From: Qipengyuania polymorpha
GTDB taxonomy: Bacteria > Pseudomonadota > Alphaproteobacteria > Sphingomonadales > Sphingomonadaceae
NCBI RefSeq assembly: GCF_019711435.1
Contig: NZ_JAIGNK010000001.1
Coordinates: 930,001-994,000, forward strand
Length of the DNA stretch: 64,000 nucleotides
Direction of reading: 5' to 3'
Part shown: positions 38,101 to 48,236 of the stretch, in pieces
Position numbering within the stretch: position 1 is the first letter of the stretch
Layout: each line of letters opens with the position of its first letter
Program-made: the position numbers and the translations under genes
Notes under the pieces: generated by a model
The model's input: the letters and a program-made list of their open reading frames with translations, nothing else
Told to the model about the DNA's origin: nothing
The model's database searches: none

Positions 38101-38290
38101 CGTCGATTTTTCCGGTCTGCAAATCTGAAAGAAGCTTGGTGAGATTTTCAACCAATTCCTGCTCAAAAAGAACAAACTTCTCAGCAACCCTAACCGACAA
38201 TTCGTAGAAGCAGTCTACCTTAGCTTTCCGGTAGGCAAAAAACAGGTCGTCGAGACCGACGTCCGCCCAAGATTGGTATTCTTTTTTCAT
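35141..38290 (-). CDS. Defence-type reverse transcriptase fused to a nitrilase domain (UG1/DRT type 1-like)
   Basis: 1049 aa from the ATG at 38290; a TTG six codons upstream also fits. The N-terminal half is a reverse transcriptase: motif A ALTLDVSNFYHRID (Asp at about 209), motif B GGLPIGLSIVRLLSNVLLAY, and the active site YARYVDDIFLVL (YVDD at about 308-311). A middle region of ~400 residues has no recognised motif. The C-terminal ~290 residues form a carbon-nitrogen hydrolase domain with the Glu-Lys-Cys set: YIVFPELSIP, HYHKKKWN, SVLVCSELQN. This fusion is known from UG1 (DRT type 1) antiphage reverse transcriptases. The gene is far more AT-rich than both flanks, indicating recent transfer. 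Confidence 0.88.
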   Translation of the reverse strand: MKKEYQSWADVGLDDLFFAYRKAKVDCFYELSVRVAEKFVLFEQELVENLTKLLSDLQTGKIDEVLARGMGEPAIFPKKLSAKSNDNSHELHTFFSDTKRSFNRQKKNGLKPEFRIIGDFSVEVHLLSALWVNLVGHKFDAKLSQNALASRLRRYRQDPLGHGIGDYHLEALGSFEPYFQPYRKWRDEGLEAIEESLKREQGVVALTLDVSNFYHRIDPKFAVHPDFLGYMELELDEFQTYLNQKMVSALSQWSELCAFKLRELGADDDVCGGLPIGLSIVRLLSNVLLAYLDREMTEHVSPVYYARYVDDIFLVLKDNEGFDDQHDVWHMLELRLPFLKRDKSSGAVRLNLPAWGKKSTLVFKPEKQKCFFLTGASGLDLLASIASQIREVSSERRLMPLPEQLDQTQSAKALTASDTADEADSLRRADGLTLRRLGWSVLLRSIEVLARDLRPADWEVERQRFYDFAHNHVIRPDKILEQLDRLPRLFSVAISLSDWKPALRIYRSTVSAIFELQEAVASSTMAVNGYDCGNTRNSVWEETREQVRKYFHEAFFRSISIAQKEPRARAFQALLQDLDITYSKLQQLALQAHESDWARRSYKDHIKFDAQRHAPSQQQEDMLYGRYDQEELLRRFLEHSNRPNELEPCSRVNSQIDKIPYDSLIPFLFPTRAYTPEEIALYLPEECVFGDPIVVAHSWADYTRAVRGVWIRSPLADDMAKEVSSDTTSEASAGGGHLGRDIPRSPYDIAPPEKIVIEDGGRERPIKIGITSFKTSDKTWAMAAANKPDLSPRRYRAIASIVNAALKERERPDYIVFPELSIPEKWVSTITNKLREGNIGLIGGLDYNHYPVNLVESSAVIVLDDRRLGYSNALQIRQRKSQPAPGEEKNLLHYHKKKWNRPASDPKPVYIHNGFNFSVLVCSELQNVNYRKHLQGHIDCLFVLSWNKDIETFSALVDSASLDVHTYVALSNNLRYGDSRVRRPAKKSHHRDVCRVRGGLNDQLVVVEIDPTILRQQQSRGKRWPELSDKYKPAPEDFRISDERETIPE

Positions 38291-38536
38291 TCCGCTTGGA
38301 CAGCACAAAAGTTAGGTCATCGCAAGCTCAAGCCCTTGAGTATTTGATGAATCTTTACGAGCGACTGAGAGATCTTCCAATAAATCAGCCCATATCAAAC
38401 AAGCGAGATGCGCCTTTGGATTCTTGTCCCTTTCTCTGCAATGACGCAGCATTCGCCTATCGTGGACTGTGTGGTTGGCCCCGAGCTTAGAGGAGATTCC
38501 CACCTCAAGGGCGCTCGCGCGTCTCTCGATTGAGGC
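38291..38536. promoter_or_regulatory. Leader/promoter region of the reverse transcriptase gene
   Basis: A 246-base gap between the lepA stop and the reverse transcriptase start, with intermediate to low GC. It must hold the promoter for the minus-strand reverse transcriptase gene and could hold a non-coding RNA, as some related defence reverse transcriptases have. A 63-codon minus-strand frame beginning at GTG (38503) fills most of it but shows no family resemblance. No promoter could be assigned. Confidence 0.4.
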
Positions 38537-40354
<1,818 letters not shown>

Positions 40355-40408
40355 GTTGCCGCGCCCTTTAGCCGCGCTGCAACGCCCTGTCAGCAGCAAA
40401 GCGCGGGC

Positions 40409-42628
40409 TCAGAGACCTTCCTGCGGTCCCCCGCCCTGCTTGGGCGCATTTGCCGAGAGCTTGAACTGCGCGAAGCTGCCGACCGGCGCCTGCGGAGCCT
40501 GCGTGTATTTTCCCGGTGGCAATGCAGTGAGCGGTGCGCCAGCTGCAGCAAGAGCATAGGGATTGACGCGATGGCGCGTGCAAAGCCCGCCTGCGCCGTC
40601 ATCGACCAGTTCCTGTTCGAACTCGACGCCCTGTGTATCGTCCATCGAGCGACGCACGGTGGCAACAGCCAACTGGCCCTGACCGAAGTCTAGCACGAAC
40701 TGCGTGCCAGCGGGCACGTCTTCAAGCCCTTGGATCATGGCGCCCGAACGTGAGAGATTTCGCAAGGTCACGTCATAATAATGGTCTTCGTGGATGAGAC
40801 CAATCTTGCGGAAAACGGTACGGCGGCTGGCGCGCTGGCTGCCCTGGTCGGTCGGCTCGAGCGTCCATTCGCCCTGCGCGATTTCCTCCATCACCGCTTC
40901 GTGACTGATGGCCTCAGAGAAAACGAAGCCCTGAACCTGGCCGACGCCGATTTTCTTCAATTCCGCCATAAGCTTCATGGCGTGAACACCGGTCGCGACG
41001 GTTTCCATGCCCATGGCACCAGCCAGAGCGACAACCGCGCGGACGAGTTCCATGTCGCCCAAGTCGTTGCCCATGACCGGCTCGAAGAAATTCGCGCCAA
41101 TCTTGAGTGCATTGAACGGTGCGCGGCGCAGATAGCTGAGCGAAGACAGCCCTGTGCCGAACTGGTCGAGGGTCAGGCGAATGCCAAGCTTGAACAGCCG
41201 TCCCAACGCAGCGTCGACCTTCGATGCATCACCGAGGAGGACGGATTCGTCGAGTTCCAGTTCAAGGCGTCCGGGGTCGAACTCGGTTTCCTTGAGAACC
41301 TTCTCGACCATGTCCACGAACCCTTGAGATTCGAACTGGACGGGCGAGATGTTCATTGAGAGGCGCAGGCTGTCCGGCCATTCGCGTGCTTCTTCACACG
41401 CCTTGCGCAGTGCCCATTCGCCGATGGGGATGATGAGGCGGCTGCCTTCGGCCACCGGGATGAAGGTTTCCTGCGACACGCGGCCGCGCTCTTCGTCTTC
41501 CCAGCAATATTGCGCTTCTAGGCCGATGACCCTGTTCGAAGACAGTTCGACGCACGGCTGGTATTCGAGCGTGAAGTTGCCTGCTTCGATAGCCTCGGCG
41601 AGGTCCTCTTCCATGCGCTTGCGCAGGTTGGCCTCGTGCTCGAGGTCGGCGGCGTAGAAACGGAACTGGCCGCGCCCGCCGTTCTTGGAGGCATAAAGCG
41701 CAAGGTCGGCAGCGCGGGTCAGTTCGTCGCGCTCGACGCCGTCATACGGGGCGATCGCGATACCGACCGAACAACCAATGGTGCAGCGGCCCTCTTCGAC
41801 CGAATAGGGCTGCGAAAGCATCTGGATGATTTTCTTGGCGATCTCGCCCAGCTCGCCGCGGTCATCCATGTCGGGGATGAGGATCTGGAATTCATCGCCA
41901 CCCAGACGCCCGATTTCGCCGCGACCGGCAATGACCTGGTTCAGGCGCTCGGCAACCTGCTGCAGCAGCTGGTCACCAGCCGCATGGCCCAGCGTATCGT
42001 TGACCTGCTTGAAGCGGTCGAGGTCGAGCATGAGCAGCGCAGCAGCTCGCTTGGCGCTGCGGAAAGTCTGGAGCGTGGAATCGATGCGGTGCTCCATACG
42101 GTGGCGATTGGCCAGACCGGTGAGCGAGTCGAACTTGGCGAGGCGGCTGGCCTCTTCCTGGCTGCGATATTCTTCGGTGATGTCGGTCGCGGTGCCCCGG
42201 AAGCCGACGAATTCCTCGTTTTGGTCGTAGAGCGGACGGCCCGACATGCGAAGCACGAGGTCTGCACTCTCGTCGCCCGTCTCTACAGTCAATCCGGCAA
42301 AGCTTTTGCGCGTGCCCAGCTTGAGCCCCAGCGAACGGGCATCGCCGTCACCCGGAACGGGCTCGAGAATGTGTTGCAGCGGCGTATCGAAGGCCTTGGC
42401 AGCCTTGCGGCCCAAGCGCTCGTAAATGGCCGGGCTGAGATAGCTCAAAACACCCCGGGCATCCGTAGCCCAGAAGCAGGCGACGCCGGAATTTTCGAGC
42501 TGTTCGACGATGGCAAGCTTGTCCGAGCCGGAAAACTCTGGCGCGGGCGGAATGCTCCGGGCGCCGTCTTCCCCGGTTTCAGCGGGCTTCTTGCCCTTGA
42601 AGAATTCGGTGAAGGGCATGGCCCCCAT
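40409..42628 (-). CDS. PAS-GGDEF-EAL-PilZ protein with a degenerate EAL domain
   Basis: 739 aa. A PAS domain (about 35-150) is followed by GGDEF (RLGGDEF, motif at 243-247), EAL (about 345-590) and a C-terminal PilZ-like domain (about 597-700, with RASRRTV and NLSRSGAMI). The protein is soluble. The EAL domain departs from the catalytic consensus at four positions where its neighbour keeps it: EAQ for EAL (373), DQFGTG for DDFGTG (Gln489), KIG for KID (Gly511), and ATG for AEG (Thr546). It is thus likely to bind or make c-di-GMP but not hydrolyse it. It lies in tandem with a collinear paralogue 107 bases upstream. Confidence 0.9.
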   Translation of the reverse strand: MGAMPFTEFFKGKKPAETGEDGARSIPPAPEFSGSDKLAIVEQLENSGVACFWATDARGVLSYLSPAIYERLGRKAAKAFDTPLQHILEPVPGDGDARSLGLKLGTRKSFAGLTVETGDESADLVLRMSGRPLYDQNEEFVGFRGTATDITEEYRSQEEASRLAKFDSLTGLANRHRMEHRIDSTLQTFRSAKRAAALLMLDLDRFKQVNDTLGHAAGDQLLQQVAERLNQVIAGRGEIGRLGGDEFQILIPDMDDRGELGEIAKKIIQMLSQPYSVEEGRCTIGCSVGIAIAPYDGVERDELTRAADLALYASKNGGRGQFRFYAADLEHEANLRKRMEEDLAEAIEAGNFTLEYQPCVELSSNRVIGLEAQYCWEDEERGRVSQETFIPVAEGSRLIIPIGEWALRKACEEAREWPDSLRLSMNISPVQFESQGFVDMVEKVLKETEFDPGRLELELDESVLLGDASKVDAALGRLFKLGIRLTLDQFGTGLSSLSYLRRAPFNALKIGANFFEPVMGNDLGDMELVRAVVALAGAMGMETVATGVHAMKLMAELKKIGVGQVQGFVFSEAISHEAVMEEIAQGEWTLEPTDQGSQRASRRTVFRKIGLIHEDHYYDVTLRNLSRSGAMIQGLEDVPAGTQFVLDFGQGQLAVATVRRSMDDTQGVEFEQELVDDGAGGLCTRHRVNPYALAAAGAPLTALPPGKYTQAPQAPVGSFAQFKLSANAPKQGGGPQEGL

Positions 42629-42735
42629 CTGCTCTCAACCTCGTCGAAGCGTCGTTTGGTTGAACCGGACTAGTCAGAAATGGTTAGCATAGGCCTAACG
42701 CGGGGCGAAAAACGCTCCGCTAAGACCCTGCGAAA

Positions 42736-44937
42736 TCAGCTTTTCGAAGTGTCGACTTCAGTAAAGCGCGGGATCGACGCAGTTGTTGGCGCGCGCCTGT
42801 CCTGCAACATGCCGTAGGCGTCGCGAGGAAGCGCTGCGAGAGGACGTCCTGCCGCCTCGATAGCGTAAGGGGAAACGCGGTGGCGGGTGCAAAGTCCATC
42901 GGCGCCGTCGCTGATAAGAGGTGTTTCGAATTCCAAGCCCAGCGCGTGCTTGCGCGAATTGCGAACGGTGGCGACAGCAAGCTGGCCGTCGCCAAGGTCG
43001 AGCACGAACTCGGTGCCAACCGGGACATTTGCGAGACCTTCGATACGCGCACCGCTCTTGGAGATATTGCGCAGCACGGCCTTGTACCGGTGGTCATCAT
43101 GGATGACACCGATCTTGCGCAGCACCGTCTTGCGCTCTGCACGATACTTTTCCGGTCCGCGTGGCTCGTATTCCAGTTCGCCCTTTTCGAGACGGTCGAG
43201 CGCTTCCTCGTTCGTAATCGGACGGGAGAAAATGTAACCCTGAATGTGGCTCGCACCACGCTTGATGACGAGTTCAAGCTCGTCCTTGGTTTCGGTGCCT
43301 TCAGCTACCGTTTCCATTTTTAGCGCCTTGGCGAGGCTCACGATCGCGCTGATGATGGCCGAGTTGTTGTTTCCTTCCTCGGTCGAGCCGCGGACAAAGC
43401 TCTGGTCAATCTTGATCTTGTCGAACGGCGCATTGCGCAAATAGCTCATCGAGGAATAGCCGGTGCCGAAATCATCGAGCGCCAGCCGGACACCCAATTC
43501 CTTCAGCTCCTTGAAGATGCTGAGAGTATGCTCGTCGTCACCGGCAAAGACGCTCTCGGTAATTTCGAGTTCGAGCCTGTCAGGTGCCAGACCGGACCCT
43601 TGCAGGGCCCGTTGCACCATCTCCACAAAACCGTCGGTCACGAACTGGGTCGGCGACACATTGACCGCCACGCGCAATTCGACCGGCCATTCGGCGGCCT
43701 GTTCGCAAACCTTGCGCAGAGCCCATTCGCCGATTTCGGCAATCATGCCGATGTCCTCGGCGCAGGCGATGAAAATTTCCGGAGATACGAAACCTCGCTC
43801 CGGATGCTCCCAGCGGATGAGAGCTTCGAAACCTGAAAGCTTGTAATCATTGGCTTTCACGATCGGCTGATAGTGCATGACCAGCTCATCCTTGTGGAGC
43901 GCATCGCGCAAGTCTTCCTCGAGCAGGCGGCGTAGCTTGGCGCCTTCCTTGAGGTCACTGGAATAGAAGCGGTACTGCCCTCGGCCACCGCCTTTGGCTG
44001 CGTAAAGTGCGAGGTCGGCAGCCTTGACCAGTTCTTCGGCATCGAGACCGTCATAGGGAGCAATTGCAACCCCCAGGGACACCCCGATGATAGCCCGCGA
44101 TCCGTTCACCGAATAAGGCTGCGCAATCATCTGGATGACGCGCGCCGCAAGGTCGCCGAGTTCCCCGCGGTCGTCTACGTCGGGAAGCATGATGAGGAAT
44201 TCATCTCCGCCCAGCCGCCCGATTTCCCCGCGGTGGCCGAAAATCTGTCCCAGCCGGGCAGCAACCTGCTTCAGCAATTCGTCGCCAGCCGGATGGCCGA
44301 GCGTATCGTTCACCTGCTTGAACCGGTCGAGGTCGAGCATCATCAGCGCGCAGACACGCTTGTCTTTGCGGAAGTGCTTCAGCTTTGCATCGAGCTGCGT
44401 CTGCATCCGGTGACGGTTCGCGAGCCCGGTGAGGGAATCATACTGCGACAGGCGTTCGGCATCGCGCTGCGTTTCGCGCATCTGCGTCACGTCCTTCGCG
44501 CTACCGCGATAGCCGTTGAAGCGGTTGCGCTTGTCGAAATGCGGCTTCCCGGCGATTTCGACGTACAGGTCTTCGCCGCGTACGGGCAGCTTCACCTGCA
44601 GTTTGCTGATCGAGTTGCGTGCGCCGAGGTAATAGGCGAGCGGTCGCTTCTCGATATCGTCAGTCTGACCAGACCCGTCACACGACAGGAAAAGCTCGGT
44701 CAATGGTTTCCCGATGATATCGTCATCTTCCAAGCCGAGACGCGTCTTGGCGTTTTCCGAAAGATAGATGATGCGGCCCTGATGGTCGGTCGCCCAGAAC
44801 CAGCCGAGGCCGGAAGTCTCGAAGCTGTCGAGGAGCTCGATACGGCGCGCATGGTCATCGGCCGCGATGGGACGCACAATCGCATCCCCAACATCGACGT
44901 CCCTGGCCTTCGCGTTTCTCGAAAAGAATCCTGCCAT
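42736..44937 (-). CDS. PAS-GGDEF-EAL-PilZ protein with an intact EAL domain
   Basis: 733 aa from the ATG at 44937. It has the same order and spacing as its neighbour: PAS (about 30-150), GGDEF (RLGGDEF, 243-247), EAL (about 350-590), PilZ-like (YRAERKTV and NISKSGARI). The EAL motifs are complete: FEALIRWEHP, NVSPTQF, EITES, DDFGTGYSS, KIKIDQSFV, VAEGTET. It can therefore plausibly act as a phosphodiesterase, with the GGDEF domain making c-di-GMP or serving regulation. No RxxD inhibitory site precedes GGDEF. It is first in the tandem pair and divergent from the flavoprotein gene. Confidence 0.92.
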   Translation of the reverse strand: MAGFFSRNAKARDVDVGDAIVRPIAADDHARRIELLDSFETSGLGWFWATDHQGRIIYLSENAKTRLGLEDDDIIGKPLTELFLSCDGSGQTDDIEKRPLAYYLGARNSISKLQVKLPVRGEDLYVEIAGKPHFDKRNRFNGYRGSAKDVTQMRETQRDAERLSQYDSLTGLANRHRMQTQLDAKLKHFRKDKRVCALMMLDLDRFKQVNDTLGHPAGDELLKQVAARLGQIFGHRGEIGRLGGDEFLIMLPDVDDRGELGDLAARVIQMIAQPYSVNGSRAIIGVSLGVAIAPYDGLDAEELVKAADLALYAAKGGGRGQYRFYSSDLKEGAKLRRLLEEDLRDALHKDELVMHYQPIVKANDYKLSGFEALIRWEHPERGFVSPEIFIACAEDIGMIAEIGEWALRKVCEQAAEWPVELRVAVNVSPTQFVTDGFVEMVQRALQGSGLAPDRLELEITESVFAGDDEHTLSIFKELKELGVRLALDDFGTGYSSMSYLRNAPFDKIKIDQSFVRGSTEEGNNNSAIISAIVSLAKALKMETVAEGTETKDELELVIKRGASHIQGYIFSRPITNEEALDRLEKGELEYEPRGPEKYRAERKTVLRKIGVIHDDHRYKAVLRNISKSGARIEGLANVPVGTEFVLDLGDGQLAVATVRNSRKHALGLEFETPLISDGADGLCTRHRVSPYAIEAAGRPLAALPRDAYGMLQDRRAPTTASIPRFTEVDTSKS

Positions 44938-45124
44938 TAAGCCCTTGGCCCCGACCCGGCAGCGTGAACTGCCTGTTGCTCCCTGTGTGCTCCCGGGGGC
45001 TAAGGGAAAATCCTTACCAAACGCATAACCATTGTATGGGCGCGACACTGCGGATGTGCGGCCCCGCTTGCCACACCCGCCACTGCGCGGCATGGTGCGT
45101 CCCGCTGGCTGGGAGAGGTCGTCA

Positions 45125-46432
45125 ATGCGCCATATCGCCATCGTGGGCTCGGGCCCCGCAGGTTATTACACCGCCGAAGCTGCGGGTAAGCAATGGGGGG
45201 AGGATGTCCGCGTCGATGTGTTCGACTGCCTGCCGGTCCCTTATGGTCTCATTCGCACCGGCGTTGCTCCCGACCACCAGTCGATCAAGAAGGTAGCGCT
45301 GCGTTACGAGAAGACCGCGCTGACCGACAATGTGCGCTTCGTGGGTAATGTGAACGTCGGCAAGGATGTGTCGGTCGCCGAACTGCAGGGACTCTACGAC
45401 GCCGTCATCTTCGCCACCGGCGCGCCCCATGACCGCGAACTGGGACTTGAGGGCGAGGACCTCGCCAATGTCTTCGGGAGCGCGGCCTTCGTCGGCTGGT
45501 ACAATGGCCACCCGCAGTTCGCGGCGCTCGAACCCGAACTTTCGGGCAAGCACGCAGTCGTAGTCGGGATGGGAAATGTCGCGCTCGATGTGGCACGTAT
45601 CCTTTCGAAGACAGAGGGTGAGATGGAAGGCTCGGACATCGTGGCCCACGCACTCGACGCCTTGCGCAACTCCAATCTCGAGAGCGTGACGATCCTCGGA
45701 CGTCGCGGACCGCATCAAATTATGATGACCCCGAAGGAACTGGGCGAACTCATGCAGCTCGAACGCGCTAGTCCTTATGTCGACAAGTCCGACCTCCCGC
45801 CGGAGGACGACGATGCCATCCTCGAACCGGGCCTGCGCAAATCGGTGACCTTGCTGCGCGACTTCGCGGCCATTCCGGAGAGCATCCACGGCGAGACGCC
45901 CATCACCATCGAGTTCGATTTCTTTGCCAACCCCAATAGGTTTGTCGGGAAAGAAGGCAAGGTGACTGCTGTGGAAGTCGAGCGCACGACCATCGAGAAG
46001 GGCCGCGCTGTCGGTACTGGCGAAACCTATCAGATACCCGCCGACCTTGTCGTGACCTGCATCGGCTATCGCTCCTCGCCCATCGAGGGAGTGCCCTTCG
46101 ACGAACGCGCCGGTCGCTTCGCCAATGACGACGGGCGCATCCTTCCGGGGCTTTACTGCGTCGGTTGGGCCAAGCGTGGCCCCACCGGGACAATCGGCAC
46201 CAACCGCCCCGACGGCTATGCCGTCATCGAACTCGTCGCCGAGGACATCGGCATGGGCTCACGCAAACGCGGGCGCGACGGTTTCGATGAACTTGCCGAG
46301 AACCGCGGGCTCGACATCGTCACCTTCCGCGACTGGCAGAAAATCGAGGAAGCGGAGAACGCCGCCGCACGCGACGGCTCGCCGCGCGAGAAATTCGTCA
46401 ATATCGAAAGCATGATTGCCACGCTAAGGTAG
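45125..46432 (+). CDS. FAD-dependent NADP+:ferredoxin oxidoreductase, adrenodoxin reductase type
   Basis: 435 aa from the ATG at 45125, after a strong ribosome site (GGGAGAGG). The FAD-binding N-terminus is RHIAIVGSGPAGYYTAEAA, followed by PVPYGLIRTGVAPDHQSIKK, the NADP site VVVGMGNVALDVARIL, and LGRRGPHQ. This matches the FprA/adrenodoxin reductase family, which passes electrons from NADPH to ferredoxins that serve P450s or iron-sulfur assembly. The C-terminal CVGWAKRGPTGTIGTNRPD is characteristic. No ferredoxin gene is adjacent. It precedes the PHA synthase gene by 68 bases and may share its transcript. Confidence 0.9.
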   Translation: MRHIAIVGSGPAGYYTAEAAGKQWGEDVRVDVFDCLPVPYGLIRTGVAPDHQSIKKVALRYEKTALTDNVRFVGNVNVGKDVSVAELQGLYDAVIFATGAPHDRELGLEGEDLANVFGSAAFVGWYNGHPQFAALEPELSGKHAVVVGMGNVALDVARILSKTEGEMEGSDIVAHALDALRNSNLESVTILGRRGPHQIMMTPKELGELMQLERASPYVDKSDLPPEDDDAILEPGLRKSVTLLRDFAAIPESIHGETPITIEFDFFANPNRFVGKEGKVTAVEVERTTIEKGRAVGTGETYQIPADLVVTCIGYRSSPIEGVPFDERAGRFANDDGRILPGLYCVGWAKRGPTGTIGTNRPDGYAVIELVAEDIGMGSRKRGRDGFDELAENRGLDIVTFRDWQKIEEAENAAARDGSPREKFVNIESMIATLR

Positions 46433-46500
46433 CCATTCGGAACGGCAGGGTCGCACCACTCGTTCAGCTTGAAACGCCATAAAAGAGGACAGACCCGCCC

Positions 46501-48189
46501 ATGCCCAAGCTCGAAGACGAAGCTGCCCAGCACACCAGCGCCCTCGGCCCGCTCATCGGCCTGACGCGCGAGGATATTTTCGGCGCGGTGGCGGTGATGC
46601 TGCGCGAAACGGCTTCCGACCCGCAGCGCCTGATGAAGCACAGCCAGGCGATGGGCGAAGACATGCTCAAGATCATGACCGGCAAGAGCGAGCTCGCACC
46701 CGACAAGAAGGATCGCCGCTTCCAGGACCCGGCGTGGCAGTACAACCCCTTCATGCGCGCCGGCATGCAATATTACCTCGCCGTCCAGAAAGGCGCCTCG
46801 CGCTGGCTAGAAGACCTCGAACTGGACGAGCTGGAGAAGGACCGCGCGCGCTTTATCTCCAATATCATCATCGACAGCCTCGCGCCCACCAACACGCTGG
46901 TCGGCAACCCGTCGGCGCAGAAGATGGCGATCACCAGCGGCGGCCTCTCGCTCGTGAAGGGGCTCAAGAACGCTTATGACGATATGGTCCACAACAAGGG
47001 CATGGTCAGCCAGGTCGACAAGAAGCCGTTCAAGCTGGGCGAGAATATCGCGACGTCGAAAGGCGATGTCGTCTTGCGTACGGAGATGATGGAACTGGTC
47101 CATTACGCGCCGACCACGGACGAAGTGTACGAAGTACCGCAGCTCACCATCCCGCCGCAAATCAACAAGATGTATATCAACGACCTCTCGCCGGAGAAGT
47201 CGGTGGTCAAATACCAGGTCGACAACGGCATCCAGACTTTCGTCATCAGCTGGAAAAACCCGACGCCCGAGCAGGGTGACTGGGACATGGCCGATTACGT
47301 CAATTCCTGCCGCGAGGCGATGAAGGCGGTGTCGAAGATTACCGGCAGCAAGAAGGTCAATGTCTCGGCCGGCTGCTCGGGTGGCCAGACCGCGGCCATG
47401 CTCGCGAGCAAGCTCGCCTCGGACAAGGACGATATCCTCGGCAGCCTGACGCTGATGGTCTGTGTCCTCCACCCCAAGCAGAACGACATCGAGGCAGGCT
47501 CGCTCGTCAGCGAGAACGGACTCGCCCTCGCGCGCCGCCGTGCCTCCAAGAAGGGCGTCATCAAGGGTGACGACTTGTCGCGCGGCTTTGCGTGGCTGCG
47601 CCCGAACGACCTTATCTGGAACTACGTCATCAACAACTACCTTCTCGGACAGGACCCCCCAGCCTTCGACGTCTTGTTCTGGAATGCCGATGCGACCAAC
47701 CTCTCGGGCGCGCTGATGGGCGACTTCCTGACCGTGTTCGAAACGCTCGCCTTCACCAAGAAGGGCGAGGTCGAGATGGTCGACCACAAGATCGACCTGT
47801 CGAAGGTGACGAGCGACCTCTTCATCCTCGGCGGCGTGACCGACCATATCACCCCGTGGAAGGCGACCTACCGCTCCACCCGCCTCTTCGGATCGAAGGA
47901 CATCACTTACGTCCTGTCGCATTCCGGGCACATGCAGGCGATTCTGAACCCTCCGGGTAACCCCAAGGCAAAGTATTACATCCAGAAGGATCCGAAGAAG
48001 AAGCTGCCCGAGACCGCCGACCAGTGGCTCGAAGGCACCGAGGAAGTCGCAGGGTCCTGGTGGCCCTATTGGATGAACTGGGTTCAGGAACGTTCGGGCA
48101 AGAAGAAGAAGGCACCGGCGAAAACGGGGAACAAGGCCTATCCGCCTCTGGACCCCGCCCCCGGAAAATACGTTATGGAACCCTGCTGA
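46501..48189 (+). CDS. phaC: Polyhydroxyalkanoate synthase, class II-like
   Basis: 562 aa, similar in size and organisation to class II synthases of Pseudomonas and acting without a PhaE partner. The catalytic triad is visible: Cys in the box SAGCSGGQTAAM, Asp in GGVTDHITPW, and His in LSHSGHMQAILNPP. It polymerises (R)-3-hydroxyacyl-CoA on intracellular granules. WQYNPFMRAGMQYYLAVQ, VGNPSAQKMAITSGG and NPTPEQGDWDMADYV are typical PhaC segments. The gene is followed by a depolymerase-like hydrolase, an order resembling the phaC1-phaZ part of mcl-PHA loci. A 3-hydroxybutyrate dehydrogenase lies at 3.7 kb. Chain-length preference is inferred, not proven. Confidence 0.92.
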   Translation: MPKLEDEAAQHTSALGPLIGLTREDIFGAVAVMLRETASDPQRLMKHSQAMGEDMLKIMTGKSELAPDKKDRRFQDPAWQYNPFMRAGMQYYLAVQKGASRWLEDLELDELEKDRARFISNIIIDSLAPTNTLVGNPSAQKMAITSGGLSLVKGLKNAYDDMVHNKGMVSQVDKKPFKLGENIATSKGDVVLRTEMMELVHYAPTTDEVYEVPQLTIPPQINKMYINDLSPEKSVVKYQVDNGIQTFVISWKNPTPEQGDWDMADYVNSCREAMKAVSKITGSKKVNVSAGCSGGQTAAMLASKLASDKDDILGSLTLMVCVLHPKQNDIEAGSLVSENGLALARRRASKKGVIKGDDLSRGFAWLRPNDLIWNYVINNYLLGQDPPAFDVLFWNADATNLSGALMGDFLTVFETLAFTKKGEVEMVDHKIDLSKVTSDLFILGGVTDHITPWKATYRSTRLFGSKDITYVLSHSGHMQAILNPPGNPKAKYYIQKDPKKKLPETADQWLEGTEEVAGSWWPYWMNWVQERSGKKKKAPAKTGNKAYPPLDPAPGKYVMEPC

Positions 48190-48236
48190 GAGCCATTCGG
48201 GACACAAATCGCGTGAATGCAAAAACGAAGAACGAG

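Noticed and set aside
38312-38503. 63-codon minus-strand frame just upstream of the reverse transcriptase gene
   Set aside because: Starts with GTG without a ribosome site and shows no domain or sequence character. Kept only as a possibility in the leader finding.
46501-48189. Class III PHA synthase (PhaC-PhaE)
   Set aside because: The length of 562 aa and the absence of a phaE neighbour fit the class II type better.
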